From the NCBI GenBank assembly GCA_050010595.1, contig JBEKKS010000005.1, positions 124,001 to 188,000 of the forward strand: a DNA stretch of 64,000 nt, written 5' to 3'. Positions 53,476 through 61,578 of this stretch are shown here, in pieces. This DNA is from Palsa-513 sp050010595 (lineage in GTDB: Bacteria; Actinomycetota; Thermoleophilia; Solirubrobacterales; Solirubrobacteraceae). Below the pieces are notes generated by a model. It was not told the origin of the DNA and did not search any database. It saw only the letters and a program-made list of their open reading frames with translations. Each line of letters starts with the position of its first letter. The first letter of the stretch is position 1. The position numbers and the translations under genes are program-made.

Positions 53476-53533
53476 GCCCGGAGACGATAGCGCCTTGGTT
53501 TGTCAGCGCACACATCCCCCATGCACCGATCCG

Positions 53534-53557
53534 CCGGGGGGCGCATGCGCCCCCCGG
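53534..53557. repeat. Perfect 24-bp palindrome (third unit of the array)
   Basis: CCGGGGGGCGCA/TGCGCCCCCCGG, perfect and centred on GCATGC, abutting the restored second unit and 12 bp from the stop of the minus-strand exported-protein gene (53570). Confidence 0.85.
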
Positions 53558-53569
53558 AACAGCATCTGC

Positions 53570-54718
53570 TCAGGGTAGGAACAGCATGCCCTGCGGCGCG
53601 ACGGCCGGGCCGTCGACCGTCAGCGCTGTGATCTGGCCGGTCCACGGATCGATCTCGCCGAGATAGTTCGCCGGATAGCCGGGCGCGGGGCAGGTCGCGG
53701 GCGCGCTGTTCTCGTCGCACGGCGTGACCGCGGCGACGACGCTGCCGACCTGGAACGGCCCGGTGATCCTGTTCACCGTGTCGCGGCCGTTGTCGGTCGT
53801 GTAGATCGCGCCCTGCGAGTCCGATGGCCAGGCGGTGTCGTCGACCGACGCGGAGAGGTTGAGCACGGACAGGCTCTGCCACGGCGTGCCGGCGGCGTTG
53901 ACGAAGATCTGCTGCTGGTCGCCCTGGCTGGTCAGCATGAACTGGCCGGCGAAGCGCGGCGCGTAGAACGGCACGTCCTCGTTGGAGTCGGGATCGGTCA
54001 GGCCGAGCGTCACGGTCGAGCCGCTGCCCGCCCCGATGTTCGCGAGGCTCGCCTTTGCCTCGTCGTAGAAGAGCGGCTTGACGGTCGCGATCTGGGTGGC
54101 AGGGTCGAGCGTCGCCGCGTAGACGGCGGGGTAGGTCGGCTGGGGGGCGCCGGCGCCGGTCGTGCCCGGAGCGGAGGCGCTGATCAGCGTCATCCCGTCA
54201 TAGAAGGAGATCGCGTCGGTGCCGCCGTCGTGCGGCAGCGTCTCGCTGTAGGCGTAGTGAGTGACGGCGCCGCTCCACGGGTTGATCACGTAGAGGCTCG
54301 AGTTCGCGTCCTCGTTGACCGTGGCGTAGACGAGGCCGTCGTAGGGGTCGGCGGTGACGCCGTCGGCCTTGCCGAGGACATCCCACTGGGCGAGCGCGTG
54401 GCCGCTCAGGTCGAGCTCGACGATCGTGCTGTCGAGGTTGCCCGAGGCGCTCGCCTGGCCCTGCGGCCCGACGCCGTTCTGGAAGCCGACGAGGATGTGT
54501 CCGGCGACGTAGGAGATGTCATCGGGGTCTGCGAGCGGCTCGCTACCCCCGGGAATCTTGTGCCTGAGGCTGGCTCCGTCGAAGAAGACCTGGTTGGTGA
54601 AGACGTTGGCCGGCGGGGGCGACGGGAAGGGGCGTTGAAAGCCGTGGGCGAGCGCGCCCGTGGCGCTCAGCGCAAGTAGCGTGGCCGCGGCGAGCGCGGC
54701 TGTGAAGGTGCGGCGCAT
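53570..54718 (-). CDS. Exported beta-propeller-like protein (TIGR03118-type)
   Basis: 382 residues, signal peptide AAATLLALSATGALAHG. The mature part contains repeated blade-like motifs (DSTIVELDLSGHALAQWDVLGKADGVTADPYDGLVYATVNEDANSSLYVINPWSGAVTHYAY; GTDAISFYDGMTLISA), resembling NHL/TIGR03118 secreted proteins. One Cys pair near the C-terminus (TPCDENSAPATCPAPG). Function unknown; probably extracellular. Followed by the palindrome array. Confidence 0.75.
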   Translation of the reverse strand: MRRTFTAALAAATLLALSATGALAHGFQRPFPSPPPANVFTNQVFFDGASLRHKIPGGSEPLADPDDISYVAGHILVGFQNGVGPQGQASASGNLDSTIVELDLSGHALAQWDVLGKADGVTADPYDGLVYATVNEDANSSLYVINPWSGAVTHYAYSETLPHDGGTDAISFYDGMTLISASAPGTTGAGAPQPTYPAVYAATLDPATQIATVKPLFYDEAKASLANIGAGSGSTVTLGLTDPDSNEDVPFYAPRFAGQFMLTSQGDQQQIFVNAAGTPWQSLSVLNLSASVDDTAWPSDSQGAIYTTDNGRDTVNRITGPFQVGSVVAAVTPCDENSAPATCPAPGYPANYLGEIDPWTGQITALTVDGPAVAPQGMLFLP

Positions 54719-54820
54719 CCGAATCCTCCTGTCAGCTGGACGGCCCAGAGCCTAGGCCCGCGCTCGCGCTCAGATGCGACGATCCGGTGAAGCCGAGCGG
54801 CGGGAGCCCGCAGGCGCCGG

Positions 54821-55204
54821 CTACGCGACAGCCCGCTGTTCGAAGCGCGCGGGCCGCGAGAGCGTCCGGCGGACGGGGCAGCGCTCGAGCCGGTCGTAGA
54901 CCGCTGCACGCTGTGCGGCGGTCAGGCCACGATCACCTCGAAGCTCGTAGACATAGGCCGTCTCGCGCTCGCTGCGCTCGAGCTCGACGCGAACGCGCAG
55001 TCCGGGCGCTTCGATACCGAGCTCCTCGAGCGCCATCCGCGCAGTGATCGCCATGCACGTCGCGAGCGCGGCCTCGAGCAGCTCGTGCGGGCGCATGCCG
55101 CCGCGCCCGCCGCGGCCCGCCTCGAGCGTGTCGGCGCGGCCCTCGACCGCGCCGGCGCGAAAGGCGGTCTGGTAGGGGGTGGCGAGAGCTTCAGCCTCGA
55201 CCAT
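54821..55204 (-). CDS. OsmC/Ohr-family protein
   Basis: 127 residues. GMRPHELLEAALATCMAITARMALEELGIE carries the first conserved Cys, and YDRLERCPVRRTLSRP the second, the redox pair of OsmC/Ohr thiol peroxidases. They reduce organic hydroperoxides. It lies 6 bp downstream of the methyltransferase gene, same strand. Confidence 0.85.
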   Translation of the reverse strand: MVEAEALATPYQTAFRAGAVEGRADTLEAGRGGRGGMRPHELLEAALATCMAITARMALEELGIEAPGLRVRVELERSERETAYVYELRGDRGLTAAQRAAVYDRLERCPVRRTLSRPARFEQRAVA

Positions 55205-55210
55205 CGGCAG

Positions 55211-55966
55211 CTAGACGGCGACCGCGTCCCAGTTGAGGCGCACGTACTCGAGCACGAGCGGGTCGCCGAGCTCGCGCTCGATCTCGTCGATGAACGGAGC
55301 GCGCAACTCGTCCGGGAGCCGTTCGAGGTAGGGCGCGAAGATCACCGTTTCGAGGAACTCGCGCGGGCGCGGCGGCGTCGTCGGCTTGGGCTCCAGCCAG
55401 CACGCGCTGACCGCAAAGCCGGCTGCCTCCAGGCGCGCGCGCGTCCGCTCCGGGCTCGCGTAGTGCCAGAGATCGCCGATCGAAGCGAGGTGCTCGGCGT
55501 AGGGCGCGCTGCTCGCGAGCTGTGCCCCCAGCGCCCGCGCCCGCTCGATGTTTCCCTCCCCGCCGCATTGCGCGACGAACTGCGCCCCGGGCGCAAGCGC
55601 GCGGCGGATCGCCGCGAACAGCGTCTCGTGATCGAAGATGTGGTGGAAGGTCGCAGTCGAGACCGCGGCGTCGAGCCGCTCGTCGAGCGAGAGCTCGAGC
55701 AGGTCCTGGCAGATCACCCGCACGCGCCCCGGGTCCAGTCGCTCGCGAGCCTTGGCCGCCATCGAAGGTGAGCCGTCGACGGCGACGACGCGCCCGCGCG
55801 GCAGACGCTCGAGCAGCATCTCGGTGACGCGTCCCGTGCCGCAGCCGGCATCGAGCACCGCCTCGTCGCCACGCAGCTCGAGACGCTCGAGTACCTCCGC
55901 GCCCCACTGCTGTTGCGGGGCCGAGATCGTGTCGTAGCTCGCCGCGTTCCAATCCCGTGGTGGCAT
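55211..55966 (-). CDS. SAM-dependent methyltransferase (trans-aconitate methyltransferase-like)
   Basis: 251 residues from the ATG at 55966 (MPPRDWNAASYD); a GTG at 55984 is also possible. Class-I fold with SAM motif VLDAGCGTGRVTEMLLERLP, Asp in VVAVDGSPSMAAKARERL, and FHHIFDHETLFAAIRRALAPGAQFVAQCGGEGN. The arrangement, including HIFDH, resembles Tam-type methyltransferases. Substrate uncertain. Probably cotranscribed with the OsmC gene. Confidence 0.85.
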   Translation of the reverse strand: MPPRDWNAASYDTISAPQQQWGAEVLERLELRGDEAVLDAGCGTGRVTEMLLERLPRGRVVAVDGSPSMAAKARERLDPGRVRVICQDLLELSLDERLDAAVSTATFHHIFDHETLFAAIRRALAPGAQFVAQCGGEGNIERARALGAQLASSAPYAEHLASIGDLWHYASPERTRARLEAAGFAVSACWLEPKPTTPPRPREFLETVIFAPYLERLPDELRAPFIDEIERELGDPLVLEYVRLNWDAVAV

Positions 55967-56029
55967 ACGATCGTACGCTATCACGTACAGCTGTCGGGAG
56001 GCGCGTCCCCCCGCCGGCCACCGGTCGCG

Positions 56030-56632
56030 CTAACCGGCGGGTGCAGCCGAGCCTGCTGCGTCCGCTTGTCGCTGCGTCGACGCTTCACTCGCGTCGAGGA
56101 TCTCGGCCTTGTGTTTGTACAACTCAGCCCACTCTTCGAAATATTGCTGGTTTTGACGCCTCACCCAACCGATGAACGGCTCCGCTCGGTCCCACATTTC
56201 AAGCGCGACGTACGCGAGAGTCCGGTTGGACAGTTCACGATCGAGGAACCCGGCGTTGTACTCGGTAGCGACTTGCTCGTAAAAATTCAACACCAACTGG
56301 ACCCTCGCCCGCTTATGCCGCGACAGACCGTCCCAGTGCGATTCGCCGGCTGACATGTCAGTGGCAAAAGCCTTGAAGACCTGCGACGCGTCGGCGCTCA
56401 TCTCGACGAAGCTGCGGCTGTAATACGTGCCCAGGTGGTCATAGACCCGTCGTCGCCGCTCGATCAGCCGCTGTTCACCGATTTGAGCGTTAATCCCTTC
56501 AGCTGCGATTCTCACCGAGCGCTTGGCCGTGACCCCAGCCCAGACCGCGGCGGCGACCAGCAGGAGCGTTGCGCTCGCCAAAACCACGGTGGCAATGTCT
56601 GCGACACCAGCAAGGCCGAGAAACCCAAGCAT
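56030..56632 (-). CDS. Membrane-anchored protein of unknown function
   Basis: 200 residues: one N-terminal transmembrane helix (ADIATVVLASATLLLVAAAVWAGV) and a soluble helical part (EQRLIERRRRVYDHLGTYYSRSFVEMSADASQVFKAFATDMSAGE). It resembles DUF4760-like single-span proteins but I cannot confirm the family. Its base composition is visibly lower in GC than neighbours, suggesting recent acquisition. Isolated between the methyltransferase and purD. Confidence 0.65.
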   Translation of the reverse strand: MLGFLGLAGVADIATVVLASATLLLVAAAVWAGVTAKRSVRIAAEGINAQIGEQRLIERRRRVYDHLGTYYSRSFVEMSADASQVFKAFATDMSAGESHWDGLSRHKRARVQLVLNFYEQVATEYNAGFLDRELSNRTLAYVALEMWDRAEPFIGWVRRQNQQYFEEWAELYKHKAEILDASEASTQRQADAAGSAAPAG

Positions 56633-56882
56633 TCAAATCCAAGCCTAGATTTGACGTTGCGGGGAGTACCATAAGTGAGGATGGTTCCGATGCCAACACC
56701 TGATCCCGCGCCGCCCCCGCGGCGTTAGGAAGCGGAGCGCCGAGGCCTCACGGGGAGCCCGCTCCCGGGGCCCCGAGAGGGATCGTTCGGCAAGCAGGCA
56801 GCACGGCAGGGTGGGCTGGTCGTTCGTTGCGGCAGCCCCGCAATCGCTTGTGGCGCAGGCGCGGGCCTAGGATACGCACGCG

Positions 56883-58145
56883 ATGAAGGTCCTGGTTGTC
56901 GGCTCCGGCGGGCGCGAGCACGCGCTCATCCATGCGCTCCACCGCTCGCCGCAGCGGCCGGAGCTGCTCTGCGCGCCGGGCAATCCGGGGATCGCAGCGA
57001 GCGCGCGGATTCTTGAAGTCGGTGCCGAGGACATCGACGGCCAGGTCCGTCTCGCACGCGACGAGCACATCGATCTCGTCGTCGTGGGTCCCGAGGCGCC
57101 GCTCGTCGCGGGCCTCGTCGACGCGCTGGCCGAGAACGGCGTACGGGCCGTCGGACCGACTGCAGCAGCCGCGCAGCTCGAGGGCTCGAAGGAGTTCGCA
57201 AAGCGCGCGATGGCCGGGGCCGGCGTGCCGACGGCGTCCTGGACCGCTGTGCAGACAGTCGAGGAGGGCCTCGCCGCGATCACCGGCTACCCGGTTGTCG
57301 TGAAGGCGGACGGCCTGGCGGCCGGCAAGGGCGTGACGGTGGCGCCGGACGAAGCGACAGCGCGCGCCGCACTCGAGGATCTGCTCGTGCAGCGGCGCTT
57401 TGGCACCGAGACCGTGATCGTCGAGGAATGCCTGGTGGGTGAGGAGCTCTCGCTCTTCGCGCTCTGCGACGGCGAGCGCGCCGTCCCGATGACGCCGGCG
57501 CGCGACTACAAGCGGATCTTCGACGGCGACCGCGGCCCGAACACGGGCGGGATGGGCTCGTTCTCGCCGGTCCCCGGCATCGAGCAGTCGCTGGTCGCCG
57601 AGATCATCGCCCAGGTACACCAACCGGTCGTCGATTACATGCGCGAGCGCGGCACGCCCTTCCGCGGCGTCCTCTACGGCGGACTGATGCTGACGCCGGC
57701 CGGCATCCGGGTCATCGAGTTCAACGTGCGCTTCGGCGATCCCGAGGCGCAGGCGCTGCTGCCGCGCTTGCGCTCGGACCTGCTCGACGCGCTGGTGCGC
57801 ACGACAGCGCCCGCCGGGCTCGCCGGCTACGCGCTCGACTGGTCGGCCCAGTGGGGCGTGATGGTAGTCCTCGCGAGCGCCGGCTATCCGGAGAGCCCGC
57901 GCGCCGGCGACGAGATCTCGGGCCTCGAGGACGTGCCGTCCGCAGTCGAGGTCACGCACGCCGGGACCGCGCTGCGCGACGGGCGCCTCGTCACCAGCGG
58001 CGGACGGGTGCTCGGCATCGCCGCGCTCGGCGACGATCCGGCCGGCGCCCGGCGCTCGGCGTATGCTGCGGCCCAGATGATCTCGTTTGCTGGGAGGCAG
58101 ATGCGCACCGACATCGCCGAGCGCGTAGCGGCGGCGGGCGCGTGA
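56883..58145 (+). CDS. purD: Phosphoribosylamine-glycine ligase
   Basis: 420 residues, ATP-grasp enzyme joining glycine to phosphoribosylamine in step two of purine synthesis. VVGSGGREHALIHAL opens the N-domain; VVKADGLAAGKGVTVAPD and GGMGSFSPVPG mark the ATP-grasp; FNVRFGDPEAQALLPRL binds Mg-ATP. Its stop overlaps the purE GTG (GTGA). A TAGGAT hexamer lies 9 bp before the ATG and no ribosome-binding site is evident. Confidence 0.97.
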   Translation: MKVLVVGSGGREHALIHALHRSPQRPELLCAPGNPGIAASARILEVGAEDIDGQVRLARDEHIDLVVVGPEAPLVAGLVDALAENGVRAVGPTAAAAQLEGSKEFAKRAMAGAGVPTASWTAVQTVEEGLAAITGYPVVVKADGLAAGKGVTVAPDEATARAALEDLLVQRRFGTETVIVEECLVGEELSLFALCDGERAVPMTPARDYKRIFDGDRGPNTGGMGSFSPVPGIEQSLVAEIIAQVHQPVVDYMRERGTPFRGVLYGGLMLTPAGIRVIEFNVRFGDPEAQALLPRLRSDLLDALVRTTAPAGLAGYALDWSAQWGVMVVLASAGYPESPRAGDEISGLEDVPSAVEVTHAGTALRDGRLVTSGGRVLGIAALGDDPAGARRSAYAAAQMISFAGRQMRTDIAERVAAAGA

Positions 58146-58630
58146 CCAGCGAGCCGCAGCTAGCCGTCGTCGCGACGCAACCGGGCGATGGCCCGCCGCT
58201 CGTCGGCATCCTGATGGGCTCCCAGAGCGACATGGACACGATGCAGGGCGCGGCAAAGGAGCTCGGGGACCGCGGCATTCCCTACGAGATCAACGTGATC
58301 TCGGCGCACCGCCAACCCGACCAGGTTGCCGAGTACGCACGCAGTGCCCGCGGTCGCGGTCTGCGCGTGCTGATCGCCGGCGCGGGACTCTCGGCGGCTC
58401 TGCCCGGCGTCGTCGCCGCCCACAGCGACCTCCCCGTGATCGGCGTGCCACTCTCGAGCCGCCTTTCCGCCGCCGGTGGACTCGACGCGATTCTCTCGGT
58501 GATCCAGATGCCGCCGGGCGTCCCGGTCGCAGCGGTCGGGCTCGACAACGCCCGCAATGCGGGCGTCCTCGCCGCCCGCATCCTCGACACCGCGTTCACG
58601 TCGGGCGGGCGCCCGACGGCCGTCGCTTAG
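58142..58630 (+). CDS. purE: 5-(carboxyamino)imidazole ribonucleotide mutase
   Basis: 162 residues from the GTG overlapping the purD stop. LVGILMGSQSDMDTM, the NVISAHRQPDQ loop with the SAHR motif, and GAGLSAALPGVVAAHSDLPVIGVPL are all class-I PurE features. It interconverts N5-CAIR and CAIR. PurK is not in the window. A longer N-terminal frame that crosses purD is discarded. Confidence 0.95.
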   Translation: MTSEPQLAVVATQPGDGPPLVGILMGSQSDMDTMQGAAKELGDRGIPYEINVISAHRQPDQVAEYARSARGRGLRVLIAGAGLSAALPGVVAAHSDLPVIGVPLSSRLSAAGGLDAILSVIQMPPGVPVAAVGLDNARNAGVLAARILDTAFTSGGRPTAVA

Positions 58631-58761
58631 AAGGTCTTTCAAAATGAGGGTGGCGCCGGAGCGATCCAGGACCAAGCTGGGCGACGCACGGTGCCGCAGC
58701 AGGGGAGCAGCGTTCCCAGCAAGGTTCCGGGTGGCGATCCGGCGCGTCGGGCGCGTGCGGC

Positions 58762-58767
58762 GATAAT
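58762..58767 (+). promoter_or_regulatory. -10 element of leaderless purB promoter
   Basis: GATAAT is followed by 6 bp and the purB GTG at 58774, so the transcript should begin at or very near the start codon. No ribosome-binding site is present. No convincing -35 hexamer was identified. Confidence 0.55.
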
Positions 58768-58773
58768 CCACCT

Positions 58774-60054
58774 GTGATCTCCCGCTACACCCGCCCGGAG
58801 CTGGGCGCGATCTGGACCGACGAGGCGCGCATGGAGCGCTGGCGTGAGGTCGAGGTTGCCGCGGCGCAGGAGCTCGCGGGCCCGAGCGCTGCCGAGCTCG
58901 AAGCGATCGGCACTGCCAGCTTCACGGTCGAGGCGGTGCGCGAGCGCGAGCGGGTAACCGATCACGACGTCGCCGCGTTCGTCGACGTGCTTGCCGCCTC
59001 GGCCGGCGAGGCGGGGCGCTGGATCCATTACGGCCTGACCTCCTCGGATGTTCTCGACACCGCGCTCGCGCTGCAGCTGCGCGCTGCGGGCGAGGTGATC
59101 CTCGCGGGCGCGCACGAGCTCGTCGCGGCGTTTGCACAGCGGGCGAGAGAGCACGCCGACACGCTGTGCGCCGGGCGCACACACGGCGTGCATGCCGAGC
59201 CGACGACCTTCGGCCTGAAGCTCGCCGGCTTCGCGTTTGAGGCGCAGCGCAACGCGGAGCGACTCGAGCACGCGTTCGCCGGCGTCGCGGTCGGCGCCGT
59301 GTCGGGTGCGGTCGGCACGCACGCGAGCCATTCGCCCGACTACGAGCGCCGCGTCCTCGCCCGCCTGGGCCTCGCGGCCGAGCCGATCTCGACCCAGGTC
59401 GTCGCGCGCGATCGTCACGCCGAGCTGCTCGCCGCGATCGCGATCGCCGGCGCCGGGCTCGAGCGCTTCGCAACCGAGGTCCGCCATCTCCAGCGCACCG
59501 AGGTGCTGGAGGCGCAGGAGCCGTTCAAGCCGGGCGAGCAGAAGGGCTCATCGTCGATGCCGCACAAGCGCAACCCGATCGTCAGCGAGCGGATCTGCGG
59601 CCTCGCGCGCGTCCTGCGCGGCAACGCGCAGGCGGCGGGCGAAAACGTCGCCCTCTGGCATGAGCGCGACATCTCGCATTCGGGTGCCGAGCGCATCATC
59701 CTGCCCGACTCGACGATCCTGCTCGATTACATGCAGCACCTCGCGCTGCGTCTGATCCGCGGGCTCGTCGTCTACCCCGAGCGCATGCGCGAGAACCTCG
59801 AGCTCACCTACGGCGCCCTCTTCTCGCAGCGCGTGCTGCTGGCACTCGTTGCAAGCGGGCGCGACCGCGACGACGCCTACCGCATCACGCAGGAGCTCGC
59901 CCAGCGCGCCTGGGCCCAGCGGACGCAGTTGCGCGACCTGCTGGCCGGCGACGAGCGCACAGCGGCGCTCGATCTCGACGCGATCTTCGACTACGGCGCC
60001 TACACACGCCACGTGCCGGAGCTGCTCGCCCGCCTCGATGCACCTCTCACCTGA
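58774..60054 (+). CDS. purB: Adenylosuccinate lyase
   Basis: 426 residues, fumarase/aspartase superfamily. The GSSSMPHKRNPIVSERICGLAR signature loop, HYGLTSSDVLDTALALQLR and TRHTHGV-type His region (CAGRTHGVHAEPTTFGLKLAGF) are intact. It removes fumarate from SAICAR and adenylosuccinate. GTG start with a leaderless-type promoter. It is followed by a convergent exported-protein gene rather than directly by purC. Confidence 0.96.
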   Translation: MISRYTRPELGAIWTDEARMERWREVEVAAAQELAGPSAAELEAIGTASFTVEAVRERERVTDHDVAAFVDVLAASAGEAGRWIHYGLTSSDVLDTALALQLRAAGEVILAGAHELVAAFAQRAREHADTLCAGRTHGVHAEPTTFGLKLAGFAFEAQRNAERLEHAFAGVAVGAVSGAVGTHASHSPDYERRVLARLGLAAEPISTQVVARDRHAELLAAIAIAGAGLERFATEVRHLQRTEVLEAQEPFKPGEQKGSSSMPHKRNPIVSERICGLARVLRGNAQAAGENVALWHERDISHSGAERIILPDSTILLDYMQHLALRLIRGLVVYPERMRENLELTYGALFSQRVLLALVASGRDRDDAYRITQELAQRAWAQRTQLRDLLAGDERTAALDLDAIFDYGAYTRHVPELLARLDAPLT

Positions 60055-60057
60055 CCG

Positions 60058-60582
60058 TCAGCCGCGCACGAAGCGGGCGCTAAAACCGCTGCCCCGCTCG
60101 ATCAAACCCGTCGCGCTGCAGCGGAACGTCTCAGGCGCCGGCAGCCGCTGCGGGCCGAGCGCGATCGGCACGCCCGCGAGCGTCGCATCGACACTGCTGC
60201 CCGTGTAGTTCGCCGCGACGAATGTGAGCTTGTCGCGAAGCGTGCGCGTCTTGTAGATGACGCCGCCCGTAACGACGATCTGGAGCGGCTCGCCGATTAG
60301 GCTCCCCGTCAGCGGTTGCGCGCTCGCGTAGCTTGCACGCGCCCGCCCGTGCGCCAGGAAGGTGAGCTCGCGTCCGGCACCGCCCTCGAGCGTGACGAGC
60401 ATGCCATCGAAGCCGAACTGGTCGCGCTCGCCGAGCTCCGTCCAGGCGCCGACGAGGCACGGGTCGATCGCGCCACCCTGACTCGACGCGGAGCTCGCCG
60501 CCGGCAGGAGCACGAGCGCCACCACCGAGAGAGTGGCGGCCCGACGCAGGCGCGCCCGATCGGTCAGGCCTGTGCACTGCAC
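60058..60582 (-). CDS. Exported protein of unknown function
   Basis: 174 residues. Signal peptide RRAATLSVVALVLLPAASSASS; mature part is beta-rich (CLVGAWTELGERDQFGFDGMLVTLEGGAGRELTFLAHGRARASYASAQPLTGSLIGEPLQIVVTGGVIYK) with two Cys (CLVG, FRCSATG). It lies head-on to purB and between purB and purC on the opposite strand. Family not recognised. Confidence 0.65.
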   Translation of the reverse strand: MQCTGLTDRARLRRAATLSVVALVLLPAASSASSQGGAIDPCLVGAWTELGERDQFGFDGMLVTLEGGAGRELTFLAHGRARASYASAQPLTGSLIGEPLQIVVTGGVIYKTRTLRDKLTFVAANYTGSSVDATLAGVPIALGPQRLPAPETFRCSATGLIERGSGFSARFVRG

Positions 60583-60670
60583 GCTCCCACCGTAGACCTA
60601 CTGGAGCGTGATCGTCCCCGCGCCCGGCGCGCCACCCCGTCGAGGGCTCGAATCCAGCGGCGGTGTCATT

Positions 60671-60676
60671 TAGAGT
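60671..60676 (+). promoter_or_regulatory. -10 element of leaderless purC promoter
   Basis: TAGAGT, 7 bp before the GTG at 60684. The spacing puts the transcription start at the GTG, and this decides 60684 over the in-frame GTG at 60663, which lies upstream of the hexamer. Confidence 0.5.
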
Positions 60677-60683
60677 CCACCGC

Positions 60684-61568
60684 GTGAACTCGGTCGCCGA
60701 CTTGGCGCTGATCGCCTCCGGCAAGGTCCGTGAGATGTACGAGCTCGGGGATGGCCTCCTGATGGTCGCCTCCGATCGCATCTCGACCTACGACGTGGTC
60801 CACCCGACGCCGATTCCCGGCAAGGGGAGCGTTCTGACCGGCATCTCCGTGTTCTGGTTCGATCTGACGAAGGACATCGTTCCCAACCATCTCGTCTCGT
60901 TCGACGAGGGCGTCCCCGACGACGTTCGCGGCCGGGCGCTTGCGGTGAAGCGCCTGCGCATGGTGCCCGTCGAGTGCGTCGTGCGCGGCTACATCACCGG
61001 CTCCGGCTGGAGCGATTACAAGCGCACCGGCGGGATCAGCGGAATCGAGCTACCGGCAGGCCTGCTCGAGTCCGAGCAGCTCCCAGAGCCGATCTTCACC
61101 CCCTCGACCAAAGCCGAGGTCGGCCACGACGAGAACATCGACATCGACGGCATGGTCGAGCTGCTGGGTGGCGACAGCGAGCTCGCCGCGCGCGTCCGCG
61201 AAGTCTCGATCACCGTCTACAGCCGGGCAGCGGAGCACGCACGCAGCCGCGGCATCATCCTCGCCGACACCAAGTTCGAGTTCGGGCTCGACGCCGACGG
61301 CACGCTGACGCTCGCCGACGAAGTCCTGACGCCCGACTCCTCCCGCTTCTGGCCCGTCGACGGTTACGAGCCAGGACACGGCCAGCCGAGCTTTGACAAG
61401 CAATACGTCCGCGACTGGGCGGCCGACTCGGGCTGGGACAAGACTCCGCCCGCGCCGCCACTGCCCGACGATGTCGTCGCGCGGACCCAAGCGCTCTACC
61501 GCGAGGCCTACGAGCGCATCACCGGCGAGCCGCTCGAGGCATGGCTCGAGCGCAGCGGCGCGAACTAG
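60684..61568 (+). CDS. purC: SAICAR synthetase
   Basis: 294 residues. VADLALIASGKVREMYEL (ATP loop), DRISTYDVVHPTPIPGKGSVLTGISVFWF, VECVVRGYITGSGWSDYK, and ILADTKFEFGLDADGTLTLADEVLTPDSSRFW are PurC signatures. It joins aspartate to CAIR. The signal-peptidase-like gene starts 10 bp downstream, followed by purS and purQ. Confidence 0.96.
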   Translation: MNSVADLALIASGKVREMYELGDGLLMVASDRISTYDVVHPTPIPGKGSVLTGISVFWFDLTKDIVPNHLVSFDEGVPDDVRGRALAVKRLRMVPVECVVRGYITGSGWSDYKRTGGISGIELPAGLLESEQLPEPIFTPSTKAEVGHDENIDIDGMVELLGGDSELAARVREVSITVYSRAAEHARSRGIILADTKFEFGLDADGTLTLADEVLTPDSSRFWPVDGYEPGHGQPSFDKQYVRDWAADSGWDKTPPAPPLPDDVVARTQALYREAYERITGEPLEAWLERSGAN

Positions 61569-61578
61569 CTAGCACGCA

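Larger units (their letters stand above)
49808..53519. mobile_element. Complete IS1595-family transposable element with passenger genes
   Basis: 3712 bp. Perfect 29-bp terminal inverted repeats at 49808-49836 and 53491-53519 (outer bases GGGGATGTGTGCGC). The 8 bp CATGCACC occurs directly on both sides (49800-49807, 53520-53527), the target-duplication length known for IS1595-family elements. Inside are an ISXO2-like transposase (51001-51963) and up to seven other small genes. Base composition and codon use are less GC-rich than the flanks. Perfect ends and duplication mean a recent insertion. Passenger genes are known for several IS1595 subgroups. Confidence 0.93.

Noticed and set aside
56681..56728. 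Fifteen-codon ORF (MVPMPTPDPAPPPRR) before purD
   Set aside because: Too short and low-complexity, with no ribosome-binding site or conservation evidence.
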